Source: Tetranychus cinnabarinus | Taxonomy: Eukaryota; Arthropoda; Arachnida; Trombidiformes; Tetranychidae | Assembly: GCA_022266195.1 (NCBI GenBank) | Contig: WHVY01000001.1 | Span: 17,794,001-17,858,000, forward strand | Length of the DNA: 64,000 nucleotides | Direction: 5' to 3' | Part shown: one piece after another, positions 10,165 through 21,808 of the stretch | Layout: the number at the start of each line of letters is the position of its first letter | Position numbering within the stretch: the first letter of the stretch is position 1 | The notes under the pieces: generated by a model | The model's database searches: none | Told to the model about the DNA's origin: nothing | What the model saw: only the letters and a program-made list of their open reading frames with translations | Program-made: the position numbers and the translations under genes

Positions 10165-11035
10165 ATGTGGGCAACTTTAATTGTTGCTTTGATAGCCTTT
10201 CAAGTGTTTCAAGTTTCTCTGCTCAGTGAAACTTGTAATGAAAATGTTTGTGCCTCAATTGTTAGTAAATGTATGTTAACCCAATCGTGTAAATGTGATA
10301 CATCAAATAATGTCACTTGTGCCAGAGATTGTTTCATATGTTTAGATTATCTTTATTCAGAATGTTGTACCTGCCTCGGTAAGATCTTTTTTGTTAGCAA
10401 CCTATACGTTAAACATTTCCTCATATACAAATCTATTTCATTATTTATTTTTCTCTTTGAAACAGAAATGTGTCCATCCAATAATTCAACTGATGACTTG
10501 TTGAGATCCAAAAGTCATGTCGAGGAGCTCGACTCTCAATCAGCTGAGCTTTTCATTGCCTTAACTGAGGAGAAAGATGCCTTAGAGCGCTGGTCCACCT
10601 TTACTTTCCCTATACAAATGAGCCTTATTGTTCCAGGAGGATCAGAAACAAAAGAAGTCAATCCTCAACCGGGAACTAAAGTCACAATGAAAACTGACGG
10701 TCAGGATACAGAAGAAGATATTCAGGTAAATGTTCATTCAGATATTATCTTGTACTTTGCTCGAAACTGCTGTATTCACCTAGTATTTAATTCTTTAGGT
10801 CAACTGTACTGTCGCTTATATGTCTCAATGTATGTCATGGAACAAATGTAAATCTTCTTGTCGCTCAATGGGTGCAGTCTCATACCGGTGGTTCCACGAT
10901 GGCTGCTGTGAATGTGTTGGGCCTAATTGTATCAATTATGGACTAAACGAATCAAAATGTCTACAGTGTCCATTAATCATAACAAAAGCGGAAGAGCCAT
11001 CCGAAACAGCGCCTAATTCAGTTGCTAGTAGATAG
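10165..11035 (+). CDS. tsg: Twisted gastrulation homologue (BMP-binding secreted protein)
   Basis: Three exons, 10165-10378, 10466-10725 and 10799-11035 (phases 1 and 0), encode 236 residues. A signal peptide (MWATLIVALIAFQVFQVSLL) is followed by the N-terminal Cys-rich domain with the family pattern CNENVCASIVSKC and DCFICLDYLYSECCTCL. A central region (KSHVEELDSQSAELFIALTE) matches the conserved STVEELHEPIPSLFRALTE block of vertebrate TWSG1. The C-terminal domain has CMSWNKCKSSCRSMGAVSYRWFHDGCCECVG, typical of Tsg. Tsg modulates BMP/Dpp signalling with Chordin/Sog and Tolloid outside the cell. The length is normal and all conserved Cys blocks are present. A TTG in frame upstream (10144) is not needed; the ATG gives the signal peptide. 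Confidence 0.95.
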
Positions 11036-11873
11036 TAAGCCAACCAACAAATGTGTATATTCAATTTTATCATTCTTTGTTTATTCAATGGAACCAAGTG
11101 TCAACAAAAATTAATGCACAAGGAAGTATTTCTTCTCATAGTGTACATTTGTAAGATTACCATTTTTCGCTTTATTTTGCCCATTGATTTTCATTAATTT
11201 ACTCCAAGCTTAGCTTTCGAGATTTACTGTTTAATCGGTATTTTTTTCGAGAAATGTGTATTAAAAGAGGTTTTACTGAGTGCATAATAAAAGAAAAATA
11301 ATAACAATATTAATCAAAAAAGATTAAGCCAAAGAAAATCAAACAAAATTCACTTTTTATTATAATCAAAACGTCAAATTTCGTAAGATTAGAAAGTAAC
11401 CTTCGTGAAGTTATTTTTGTAAGCTGATTTTTTTGTTAATAGATTGGACGGAATGTTGAAAAATGAGAAAATTTTGCAGAAATGAGATGAAAATTTATGT
11501 CCGACTTCTCAAGAAGTGATGACTGTAGGAAGTTGCGAAAAAATTATTCATTTGTGAATGTTGTCGACGCTCTTCAGCATGATTGTATAATTCGTGAATT
11601 TAAATGCGATGTTGTAAATGTAAAGTTGATTCGACTTATATTGTAAGTTGTGCAGTTGCAACGATAATAATCAGATGATACAAAGTAAAAAAATGAAAAA
11701 TAAAATGACAATACATATTAGGATAGTTAATCCGAATGGTAAGCTTGATCAAATTGTTCGTTCAACTGCAAGCTCAAAATGGCGTTCTGAGTTACAGATC
11801 TCTGTATTAATAGAGTGGCATCTCGTGAATGATAAGGAAATGAGTTAAGTAGCTGACAGAAGATGAATGTTGA
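11036..11873. other. No gene recognised; convergent intergenic region
   Basis: The 3' flanks of twisted gastrulation (plus) and PDE6D (minus) meet here. AATAAAA near 11286 could be a polyadenylation signal for the plus strand. The open frame at 11648-11848 has no family resemblance. Confidence 0.4.
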
Positions 11874-12749
11874 TCATATGTAAAATAAACGAACTCGCGA
11901 CGTGCTCAATAAAAGGTCATCATCGTAAAACTTGGTTTCAATCAACAGATTACCACTGAAAGAAAAGAAATAGAAAAATGAATATTTTTGTCATCATAAT
12001 TGAGTCAATATTGAAAACAAAATGTATAAAATTATAATCGTATTACTTTAACACATCAGCTGGCATCATTTGTGATTCTGGTGCAGCTTCGATCAATGAT
12101 TGCCAAGTATTTGTTGAATTAGGAATAACGTATCCAAATACGAAATACCATTCTATTTTGAAGAAATCGACATTTCAATCAAAGTACAACAAATGTCGTC
12201 AGACAGGGTAAAAGATGACTCAAGCAAATTGTGGCCAATCAATTACATTTTACATTAAAAGTGGAGAAAATTGTGTTATTTACCTTCTAAACATTTTCCT
12301 TGAAATAACACTTTTTGTTCTAATCTGAGCTTCTCCATGGGCTGCACTGAAGAGAAATTAATTTCCCTTGAAACAGCTCGACATTTTAGTATATCTCTAG
12401 GTACTTTAGCTGTCACCAATTGTAAAGCAAGTCAAATGGCAGATAAATTGAGATTAATAAGCGAAATACTGGCATCTCTCACAATCTGGCAATTTGAAAC
12501 CAGAAAAATAACTCACCTTCATGTTCACGATTGGGCTTAGAAAGATCTTCCTTCGATTCCCACAATATTTCCCCATTCCTCGCATCTCGAAGATTCATCC
12601 AATTTCTAATGAGAAGCATGATTATGCAGTGATAGGTAAAAAAATATATAATTAATAACAATTAAAAAATAAAAATAAATACAACCAAATAAATTCATTA
12701 TTTACATTTTGAAACCTTCCAAAATGTCTTCTGGTTTTGCTCGTATCAT
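11874..12749 (-). CDS. PDE6D: PDE6D (PrBP/delta) prenyl-binding protein
   Basis: Five exons on the minus strand: 12706-12749, 12517-12605, 12284-12409, 12047-12152 and 11874-11955. Phases 2, 1, 1 and 2 all match, giving 148 residues against 150 in human. Conserved strings include INWMNLRDARNGEILW, VPRDILKCRAVSREINFSS, KLRLEQKVLFQGKCLEEW, FGYVIPNSTNTWQSLIEAAP, SQMMPAD and FYDDDLLLSTSRVRLFYI. This is the beta-sandwich that extracts farnesylated and geranylgeranylated proteins from membranes and delivers them, with ARL2/ARL3 as release factors. All motifs are intact, so it should be functional. It lies tail-to-tail with twisted gastrulation. Confidence 0.96.
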
Positions 12750-13323
12750 TGTTTATATTTATGATTCTCCTGTCTTAATGTTGACGGTAGTAAGATATCA
12801 AAGAAACTCGAAAAGTCAAGAAACGATCAGATTAATCATGAATTTTCACTAATTTTTAGAAACGATGAATCACAATTTTCTAGTTTATAATCGAAGAAGG
12901 ACTAAATTTTAAAAATCATAATAAACCAAGTAACCAAATGGAACAGTAAAATCATGTAAACTTGGAGCAAACTCCATTTCAATAGGTGATAAAAGTAAGA
13001 ACAAACAAATTCAGAGTCAAGGAGACACAATAAATACAATAAACTTGAGATAATTTTATCAAAACATCAAAAAAATGATTACAAAAGGGTGATAAATAAG
13101 ACAATCAGATGATTTAGACATAGGAATGTGAAGTAACATGCATTTTGTTTCAATAATACACCAAAATAAGATGATTCCCCACCGACTGGCGATAATTACC
13201 TCTTAATTGTTCTCGCCTTTAAAGATAAAAACCCTTTTGATTCGGGACAAAATGTAACCCAATGATAACTACAGATCAAGATACAAATGTTGGATAATCT
13301 GACACAAGAAATCAAAAAAGAAC
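12750..13323. other. No gene recognised; PDE6D 5' flank
   Basis: AT-rich non-coding stretch between the PDE6D start codon and the tRNA. No TATA-like element is clear. Confidence 0.4.
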
Positions 13324-13396
13324 TGTTTCTGCCCGGGCTCGAACCGGGGACCTTTTGCGTGTAAAGCAAACGTGATAACCACTACACCACAGAAAC
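13324..13396 (-). tRNA. tRNA-Val (anticodon TAC)
   Basis: A 73-nt cloverleaf on the minus strand. The acceptor stem pairs GTTTCTG with CAGAAAC and has discriminator A. The D arm is TGGTGTAGTGGTTATCA (A box). The anticodon stem TTTGC/GCAAA encloses the loop TTTACAC, so the anticodon is TAC (Val, codon GUA). The T arm is CCGGGTTCGAGCCCGG-like (B box GGTTCGAGCCC). A run of T on the minus strand just past the 3' end (complement of 13313-13318) is the Pol III terminator. No intron; CCA is not encoded. Confidence 0.96.
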
Positions 13397-14511
13397 AGAT
13401 GACAGTAAGAAGGAAATGCAGTAATATAGTCCAAACGTGTTGATGACTTCTGAATTATAAATAAACGGAAACGGTTATGAGGGAAAGGTATTAATTACAG
13501 ATGCAATCAATGGTAGTCGTTAATTAGTCATTGTCAGTCAATTGTTGGAACCGATTTGTGAATTTGTCTGGCAACTCTCTGGTCTCTGGGTTGAAATGGT
13601 TCATAATCAGATTTTCTCATTTCCTAATTTCTTAATAGCTTTGCTTTTCTCTTCTATTCTTGGGCTTTTTGACCTTCATTTTGTAAACCACCAACCTCGA
13701 GATCACTGTTAACATAACCGTCAACGTATCTGTCAAAATTGCCATTAAAATCACCATAATCATGATCCTCCTTCCATTCCTTTTCCTCCTCCTTATCTTT
13801 TGTCTCGTATTTACTTGAGTGTCTTTGTTCACCGTTTTATTGTTTAAATTTAAAAAAAACTGATTCCTATCAAAGCAGAGCAAAAATAAAGCTAAAATCA
13901 TTAGAGTGGTTAAAATTTTTCTTCTTCACAGTCTTTCTTTTTCTCTCTTTTTCTTATCTTGTCTTTAGCTTACCAAAATGTTACCAGTTCAATATTTGAG
14001 TCACCTAAAAGGATCAAGCGGGAGAAGCAATCACCAGATCAACTTCATATCATAAGGTAATACAACCATTTTGTAGTGCTTGATACACTTGTTTTGGTGT
14101 CTTTCTCTCACTATAACGGGTTTCTCATCATCTTTCTCTTCTTTTAATCATCATCGTCATCGTAGTTGTCATTTGGCATATTTTTTTCAGTTTAAATCTG
14201 TCTTCTTCACTCTCTTTTTTGATTGTATTTAACTATATTTTACTGTTTCTTTTAAAATATTGTTCCATAATGGATAAGCTTTCCAGAAAAATACCGTTTT
14301 GCTATCACCTGAGTTCATAATTTTCACCAATACCAACATCAAAGTGTATCAACCTGAAATGTCCCTTAACCATTTGTTATCTCTCTTTGTTTAGTCACAT
14401 AATCATTTTGCTACAGTATAATATTAATATTGTTATTATTTGTGTTTATTTATTATTTGATTTACTCCCCCTAATGTTAATGATGTGAATTAATAACGAT
14501 CACTGCGAATG
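13397..14511. other. No firm gene; possible untranslated exon
   Basis: Non-coding between the tRNA and the PLA2 gene. A plus-strand stretch 13968-14056 is bounded by an acceptor (TTGTCTTTAG) and a donor (AAGGTAATAC) and has a 25-codon frame, so it could be an untranslated or upstream exon. A minus-strand acidic frame around 13650-13830 is discussed under rejected items. Confidence 0.3.
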
Positions 14512-14518
14512 TATAAAA
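14512..14518 (+). promoter_or_regulatory. TATA box of the PLA2 gene
   Basis: TATAAAA lies 64 bp before the ATG at 14582, the same spacing as the TATA box of the Gly/Tyr-rich gene. Confidence 0.5.
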
Positions 14519-14581
14519 TTGTGACTTTACGTTGAAGTGATCCTTACATCAATCTGACTAATAAAACGGACTCAAAATACC

Positions 14582-17164
14582 ATGAATTCATCTGCAGTGA
14601 AAAAAAGTAATTTCAACAAGTTTATACTGATCAACCTTTTATCCAACCTTAAACTTCAATTACTTTTACTACTTTTACCAATAAAGCTGATTACCTGTTT
14701 ACCTGCGTCATCGACCTTTGTCACATCAAATGTTAATCACCATAAGAATCATGTCAACTATGGTTTAAAGAAATACAAGTCAACCTTAATTGGTCAAGAT
14801 AAACCAAATGTCTCTTCATATTGGTTACTTTCACCCTCTCCGTCTGCTTCCGCACCATGGACTTCATTTGTTGCCTTAGGATCAGAAGAGGTTAAAAATA
14901 TTGCAATCAATGAGCCACCATCATCTTCAGTATCAATATCACCATCAACGGAAGATCTAAGTTCATCATCTTCAAGAAATGAAACTGTTAATCTCTATTC
15001 ATCCATCGGAAGACCATTAACCTCATCTTTCCGGACAAACATTTATCGTTGTGATAAAACATTAGCCATAATTGACTATATTGATGAAAATCGTATCTTT
15101 CGATGTGAATTGTTTGATCTAGAGAAAAGATTAGACGAAGCTAAAGATGCAGCCTCACAACGACGTGTACCAATTGTTAATGTTTCATTTTCATTTTTAC
15201 AAAATTTAATCTCTCGCTGCCAAGATTTAGAAAGGTTTAATATCCAAAATGGACCTACAGCAATGAACCTGCAATCAGACGATCAATCAGAAGCCAATCG
15301 AGGTAATTCAACTGACTCGATCTATGGTTTTTGGAGAGGCATTATTCCAGGTGAGGAACCTTACTTTAATTTAACCATTTGCTTCTAGAATCAACAACAA
15401 TGCTTACAAAATCAGAAAATTGCCGAGCTCATCATGAAAAAATGATATAAAATTTATCTTTCAAATCATTTACTAATTGTCTTTCTATTAATTTAAAGGT
15501 ACCAAATGGTGTGGACCTGGTGACATAGCCAAGGATTATTTTGATGTTGGTCAAATCTGGGAAATCGATCTGTGTTGTCGAGCTCATGATCATTGTCCTT
15601 ATCGTTTAAAAGCTTTCCGCACTGACTATGGTTTAATTAATTTAGCTTTTTATACAAGGTAAACTGATTTACCACCTGATTACTAACTGGCTAATTAATA
15701 TTAATTAATTATGTGCTTCCTGTTCAATTGTTGATTGTCAAGTTTAATACATTTACTGTCAAACTCCAGTTATTTTTCATTAATCAAGCTAACCTGCTCT
15801 TGAAGTTATACAATGTTCATTGTTTTTCAATGTCGATCGCTTAACATCACTAATTTCTGGATAAAATTTATTTGCAGTAGTTGATGTCATTTGAAATACA
15901 ATACTAATCAAACATCAAACAATCACGAATCATCATAGACATTTTACGTCAAATAGTGACTTCTCACTAATATCAGTACTAATTAATATCTAAAAAGTCT
16001 GAAAGTTATAACCATGAAGAGACCCAGCTTGAATTAACCTGATTATGACAATCAGCAAATATATTCACCCAAATTTTATCACCACAAGCAAATCAAACAG
16101 GTTACAGGGCAACCATATTAGGACACCGTTGATAGGCCGTTGAAAACCATTTCAAAACAGCAGTTATTTAACTCTCATCTCTTTGAATAATTTGCTCGAT
16201 GCCAGTTGTAGTAATTAATCATTGAGTTGATTACTATTCATCTCAACAAACTAATATATTCACCTACCCATGACATTTTTAATCTTGTGAATATTTCACT
16301 TTAATCACAAACAGTTTAATCAGGTCATATTATTAGAGACATTCAGATTATTTGAGTAACCCAAATAAGCTTTGTAAGTTTAACTCAATGATGACTTGGG
16401 TTTTCATGTTTGATCTTTCAATAAGTATTGAACAGTGAACATCAAAACACCGATACAATTTGCTTTGTTGATAAACGCTAACCATAATAGTTGCTATTCA
16501 AATTGTCACAAGAAACGACCTCAATTTCGGAGTGAACTTTATTTCGATTATAATTTACTTTTCTTTTGGCGGGAAGTTATTTCAATGCTCGTCGAGTTGT
16601 TACTGTTGATACATTAATATTGATATAAATCTGATTATAATGAGTAGATTTAGATCAAGGTAATTCAGAGTTGATACTTATTATTTCATTTAACTTTTCA
16701 TGCACCTTGATTTATGAATAATTGCTTGCTTTTGACTTTAAATATTGTATTGTGCTATAAAGACAATTGACTATTAGATTATATTTAAACTCATCAACTA
16801 ATCATGTTCTGTTCTCTTCATTTATTCAATTACAGATCCCATTGTGAATGTGATGAAGAGTTTCATCGATGCTTGAAAAAAAGCAACACCAATTTAGGAT
16901 CGACACTGGGAAATATTTACTTCAATGTAATGCAAGTTCAATGTTTCAAAGAGGAAGAAGAAACTAGCTGTGTCCGTTCAAGGTAATTTCAATTTGATTG
17001 TAATCCAACAATTTAATCAACAAATGACGTGATACGAACTGATTATTTCCTTTACATTTCTTTCCTTTAACAGATTCAATTCCAATGGGCAAAAAGAGTG
17101 TATATCTTATGCACCTAATGGCAATCGAAAAATGATCTTCAGTCAACCCAAACCTTACAACTAG
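14582..17164 (+). CDS. Secreted phospholipase A2, group III (bee-venom) type, with long N-terminal extension
   Basis: Four exons, 14582-15350, 15499-15658, 16836-16982 and 17074-17164 (phases 1, 2 and 2), give 388 residues. Residues about 10-42 hold a hydrophobic leader (LLLLLLPIKLITCLPA), so the protein enters the secretory pathway. The first ~255 residues are Ser/Pro-rich and not recognised, and the catalytic domain occupies only the last ~130. Motifs are the calcium-loop GTKWCGPGD, the active-site DLCCRAHDHCP (catalytic His-Asp), SHCECDEEFHRCL and IYFNVMQVQCF. This is the Phospholip_A2_2 family that hydrolyses the sn-2 ester of phospholipids. Similar genes are found widely in arthropods for digestion and signalling, so family membership does not make this a venom component. 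The 1.2-kb third-exon gap (15659-16835) is intronic. Confidence 0.92.
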
Positions 17165-17364
17165 ATTCACTATCTTATCGAAAGGTTGATTTGCTCATAA
17201 TTAGTTGTTTCATTTTCCGGGAATCTCATCAGATAATCAACAAACTAATTATAATTCTCATTGACTCAATGATTCAGTCCGGGTTAATCAGTTTAGTCCA
17301 AGACTAGTAAACTCATTGTTTAACAATTAAACCCTGAAAACTGGTCATTGAATGTTTGTTATAA

Positions 17365-17481
17365 ACTGTGATGCATAGCATTAAAGACAATCATGAATTC
17401 GTATTTATTCACGATAATGTTGATTATTTTTATTCAGTGATTCTTGAAGTCCACGGTGTCCTTAATGCTATGCATCACAGT
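17365..17481. repeat. Short MITE-like element with 24-bp terminal inverted repeats
   Basis: ACTGTGATGCATAGCATTAA at the left end is repeated as an exact reverse complement at the right end. With the next four bases the ends match at 23 of 24. The 69-bp interior has weaker self-complementarity, so a transcript would form a long hairpin. No clear target-site duplication is visible. It sits about 200 bp past the PLA2 stop codon. Confidence 0.6.
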
Positions 17482-19282
17482 CACTCCAACTGTATGCAAA
17501 TCAGTTAAAATGATTGCTTTTAAATTAACACAAAATTGAAAATGTTTTGATATTAAAAAAGTCAATTTTCATCCGTATTGTATTATGTTTCAACAGCTGT
17601 AAAGAATTGATTTGGAGTAACTTTAACATCTCCAAATAAATTTCAAACAAGTTCATTCATCAGATACCTGTTATCGTCAACTTATTTAAACGTCTTTTGT
17701 CGGTTAATCAAAGCTATTATAAAGGGAATAGCACAATGTATTGATAATATAAAATAGAGATATTCCTTCATAATAATCAATTTTTTTCTTTCTTTCCAGG
17801 CAAATTTTCCTCCACTATTGAATTTGATGGATTTCTTTTGTTTTGAGTGCTTAGCTTATTCATCAAGATTAAACAACCAGGTAGTTAAGCAAATTGAATT
17901 GAGGTTTATCTCTCAATACAACAAACAATTGACTCGAGACAGGTCCTGATTATGGAGATACAGTCACCAATACATGTAATGGTAGATGCTCACGAGAATA
18001 GACCAAAATAATGTTTAAAGTGGTTGTTATCGACGAAGGGATAAAATTAGGGTCAAAAAAGCTAACAATTGTTTGTTATTATAAAATTAATAGGCATCAA
18101 CAAGCATTAAGATTGAAAGAGTAAAAGTTGAAGTGGATGAAAGCGAAAATCTGAATTAAGTCTGAAAGTGAAAAGTATAATGAAAACAAAAGGATGCTTT
18201 GCTGAGGTAAATTAAGGTTCATCTTTCTTAAGAGTGTATTTTCATCACAATGACGAGACAATCATATGTTTACGAAACGTTTAGATTCAAATATATGAAA
18301 AATTTTCGCAAAAAACGCATCCGAGTCAAGTTTTAGCCCGAAAAGGTTATAAAGTGATGAACTTGGTATTTTAAAAGAAACTTGATTTTTCATAGATTCG
18401 TGTTTTCGGATCCTCTGATTGAATGTCTTCTCGAATTGTTGAATATTGTCATCAATTGAATTGTTTTGTTTCTTGTTTTAAATCAGCGATTGGGTTAAGT
18501 CTAAACTTGTTCTTCTTTGGTAAGCTCAAAATTTTGGAACAAGCTGAATAATCGAAAATTTCTGAACATTATTTTTAATATAAAGCATATTTAGCTAGGT
18601 TATGAACTAGCAACGAGTGGGTTTAACTGAAAATTAATAAATTTAAAGAGTTTTTAATAGAGTTAATTGTTGAAAAGGTGAACATTATATTAGCATTGAT
18701 TGATGAACTATTGACAACTGTTTTATTCATCTGATATCTTACAATATTCTTCGACATCAGGGAATGCAAATTGAAAAATTGATTTTTCCTTGTTAAATAT
18801 TGATAAAATTTTGGATGTTTATTTTGTGCATTTATAACAGATATTAATTGATGAATAAAAATTTGGATGAAAACCTGTTTGAACTATTAATTAGTAATCA
18901 ACAATTAGGTCATTTTGAAAAACAAACTCGATGAATATTGTCATCAATGTTTGAATAAATTGGAAATCTTAGCAGCAACAAATTTTTATTTATAATAAAA
19001 CATTATGAGGTTTTGGTTGTTAGCTCTGATTGTCATTTGCATGTGAATTTTCAACGCAACCTTTGCCAATTTACAATACAAATAAATATCTTGTTGACCA
19101 GATTACATTAAACCAGATTAATCTTTGTCATATACAAGGGTTGATACAAGATTAACCAGCAATCAAATAAATGTTCCAAGTTTACAATAAGAATATATCA
19201 TAGAAATTAATAGGAAGAACATTAATCTTAGAGGTTAGAATAATTAATGGGTAATTGATTTAGATATAAGTAGTAAATGTAA
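17482..19282. other. No gene recognised
   Basis: About 1.8 kb of AT-rich DNA without a supportable open frame or repeat. It contains the 3' flank of the minus-strand CRAL-TRIO gene that follows. Confidence 0.4.
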
Positions 19283-20110
19283 TCAAAGGTAAGGTTTATA
19301 TTGGGCGAAAACCTTTTCTGCAGCTTTTTGGGATAAACCAAGCTCGGTCACACAATAATCAACAAACTTGGGACATCCCAATGGAGCCTCTGTGGGTGAC
19401 TTTGGACAATTGCCACCAAGAAACGCTGGTAAATAATCAGGATCAATTGTATCCTTTAACTGGCTTCTTGATAGGAATAGAAGTGTAAATTTACGGTCAG
19501 CTGGAATCCAGCTTTTAATGACATTCCAGAAAGCTTTGAAGATCCACGGGAAATCAACACAAATGAGATACTCAAGGGAGGAAGGAAAGTACGTTTTGAT
19601 ACAGAAAGCAATGGTCCTAGCCAATTCCAGGTCAGTATTTTGTACACCAGCTCCGTTAAAGTCAATAATTAAACCCCAACCTTGGCCATGGGATTGTTTG
19701 TCAACCTTGTAAAAAGTGTACGCTATATATAACTTGATTAAATCAGATATTTCTTTCAACTTTTTAACCATCTTAACGCGAATGTAAATTGTTGGTAAAC
19801 CATTCTGGTCTCTACCGTAATTGAAAAGGGCACCAATCCGATAGATTTCCTCGGGAAAATGGTTATCCTCGATTGACCTTATCTCCGTCTCTTTACGCCA
19901 TTTCAAACAATTGATCAACTTGTTGAGTGCTTCATCTTCATTTCCACGCTCGTGAATGAGAAACCTTTTAATCCACCAATCGTCCACCATTACTTCAGCT
20001 ACATCAACCGAGTCATATGTACATTTATCATCACTCTCGTAAAAGTCCAAAAAGGCTTGTCGAACATTGTCAATTGATTCTACAGGCCAAATGTAATCAG
20101 ATTCAGGCAT
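19283..20110 (-). CDS. CRAL-TRIO (Sec14-like) lipid-binding protein, MOSPD2-related, copy 2
   Basis: Single-exon gene of 275 residues. The first ATG is at 20110; the open frame extends to a TTG two codons further. It aligns along its whole length with the gene at 2384-3214: DDWWIKRFLIH, LKWRKETEI, GWGLIIDFNGAG, YFPSSLEYLICVDFPW, WIPADRKFTL and YLPAFLGGNCPKS. The CRAL-TRIO-N region is at about 5-75 and the lipid-binding domain at about 85-235. Like its sister, it lacks the MSP domain and transmembrane anchor of MOSPD2. The two copies are 16 kb apart with unrelated genes between, so this is a dispersed duplicate pair. Both frames are intact. Confidence 0.85.
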   Translation of the reverse strand: MPESDYIWPVESIDNVRQAFLDFYESDDKCTYDSVDVAEVMVDDWWIKRFLIHERGNEDEALNKLINCLKWRKETEIRSIEDNHFPEEIYRIGALFNYGRDQNGLPTIYIRVKMVKKLKEISDLIKLYIAYTFYKVDKQSHGQGWGLIIDFNGAGVQNTDLELARTIAFCIKTYFPSSLEYLICVDFPWIFKAFWNVIKSWIPADRKFTLLFLSRSQLKDTIDPDYLPAFLGGNCPKSPTEAPLGCPKFVDYCVTELGLSQKAAEKVFAQYKPYL

Positions 20111-20186
20111 TTTCAATCAACTTGAAGAGCAACCAGAAAAAATGTAAACAAAAACTTGAACACATAAACAGAAACCAAACAAATGA

Positions 20187-20195
20187 TTTATAAAA
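20187..20195 (-). promoter_or_regulatory. Probable TATA box of CRAL-TRIO copy 2
   Basis: TTTTATAAA on the minus strand lies about 77 bp before the ATG at 20110. Confidence 0.4.
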
Positions 20196-21700
20196 GTGAA
20201 ATCAAACTGATTTCGCACTTATTAGCTGCAATTGATGGTAAAACACAGATGACAATTAATAAATTGTTGCTTTAATGTAAATAAACTGTTGAACCTATGT
20301 AAGAGTTGAGACTGACTTTAGACTATAACGCGACGAGCGCTCAGCAACAGTGAAAAAATTGAAGTTCAAATGGATTTCAAAATGGATCAAACTGAGATCG
20401 CGGCTCATTTGATTCGTTCTTGTGGTCATATTTTTTTCATTATACCTTAAGACCATCCTAACTTATCTTCTTTAACCTTCAGGGGGAAAGGTTTACCCTG
20501 GAAAAGTGTAATAATCTGCTGTTCTTGTTAACATTTTTCATCCCAATTTCACTTTTTCTTCCCAATCAAGTTGAATACGTTAAGCACACAATTCCTGTTG
20601 ACTTGAAACAAACAGAAAAGGGATTGAGCTGGATCAAGTAAACTGGACAGTAAAAACCGGAAAAAAGGTGATTCAAAATCATCTGAATCTTAATCTTGAT
20701 CTTAAACTGTTGTTGGCGTAAGCAAATGGTTAATGGGTCAACGTTATTGAACATGAAAACAAAGATTGTCTCAAAAAATGTTTTCCAAGCTTAAGTGACC
20801 ATTTGAAATGTGTATTAAATCAGCCAAAATGTAGCTCAATTATTATTGTTATAGCCTTAAATTAAAGGTTAAATGAATGTTTGTCTTCCGGAAAACAATT
20901 ACTGACCTCAATTGGTTGACCTTTGAACAAAAAAGGCTCCATTTGATAACAATATGAACAGGTAATATTTAAATTAATATTAAACCTTTCACTTGCAATT
21001 TTACATTGGACATTCCCATTTCAATCGGCTGTAATAGCTATTGTTGGTCTGATGAGTTTTTAAGGTCAACCAAAACGAATCAAATGAGACAATTAAAGAT
21101 AGAAAGATGAAAATATAATTTGACGATGAAAAGGTCAAATCTGATTCAATATGTCAGCAATCAAATGAATGATTTTTCCTAATCTCTGACTTTCAGTAGA
21201 TTGAGTTTTTCATTGTTTTACTTCTGGATTCACACTAAAATGATATAACATCAATTGTATCAAATGAATCAATTTAAAGCCATTTTGTTAAAATCAATAA
21301 ACTGGTGACTCTTATCAAAATAGAGGTAAAAATTTCCATGTATTATCAGAGGAGTGTTCAAATTAAAAGTAAAAGTTGATACAAATAACAAATAAAACAC
21401 AAATTATGATAAATTGATTGTAAGACTAATTTTTTAGTACAAAAACTTAGCACTGATAACCAAATTTCAAATTCAGAGCAATTAAATTCAACATGCTCTA
21501 AACAAGTACAATTGTGTTATTTGTAACTTGACTTTATTAAATTATATTTTTGACAATTTTAGTATTTCAATATTTCAATATATCTGATCTGATTCAATAT
21601 GTTTCAGTAATTCACATGTCGCGTTGATAATTGTGATTTGTGATAATGTAAATATGATAGAATCAATGATTAAAATGAAACAATGAGGTTCTGGTGAGAG
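20196..21700. other. No gene recognised; divergent upstream region
   Basis: 1.5 kb between the divergently transcribed CRAL-TRIO and carboxypeptidase genes. AT-rich, with no supportable open frame. Confidence 0.4.
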
Positions 21701-21707
21701 TATAAAA
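21701..21707 (+). promoter_or_regulatory. TATA box of the carboxypeptidase gene
   Basis: TATAAAA followed by GG lies 108 bp before the ATG at 21809. Confidence 0.55.
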
Positions 21708-21808
21708 GGTATTCTAACAATGGTAATTATATCACAATTATTTTCATCTAATTGGAAAATAAAAGCTAATCAATTGATTCCAATAGGACCCTGTTTTGTG
21801 CTTCAATC

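Noticed and set aside
13632..13901. Minus-strand frame starting MILALFLLCFDRNQ, and an acidic frame in another phase (HDYGDFNGNFDRYVDGYVNS)
   Set aside because: The hydrophobic start and the acidic part are in different frames, with no splice donor between them to join the two, and the DNA is A/G-rich. A small secreted gene is possible, but I could not build a consistent model.
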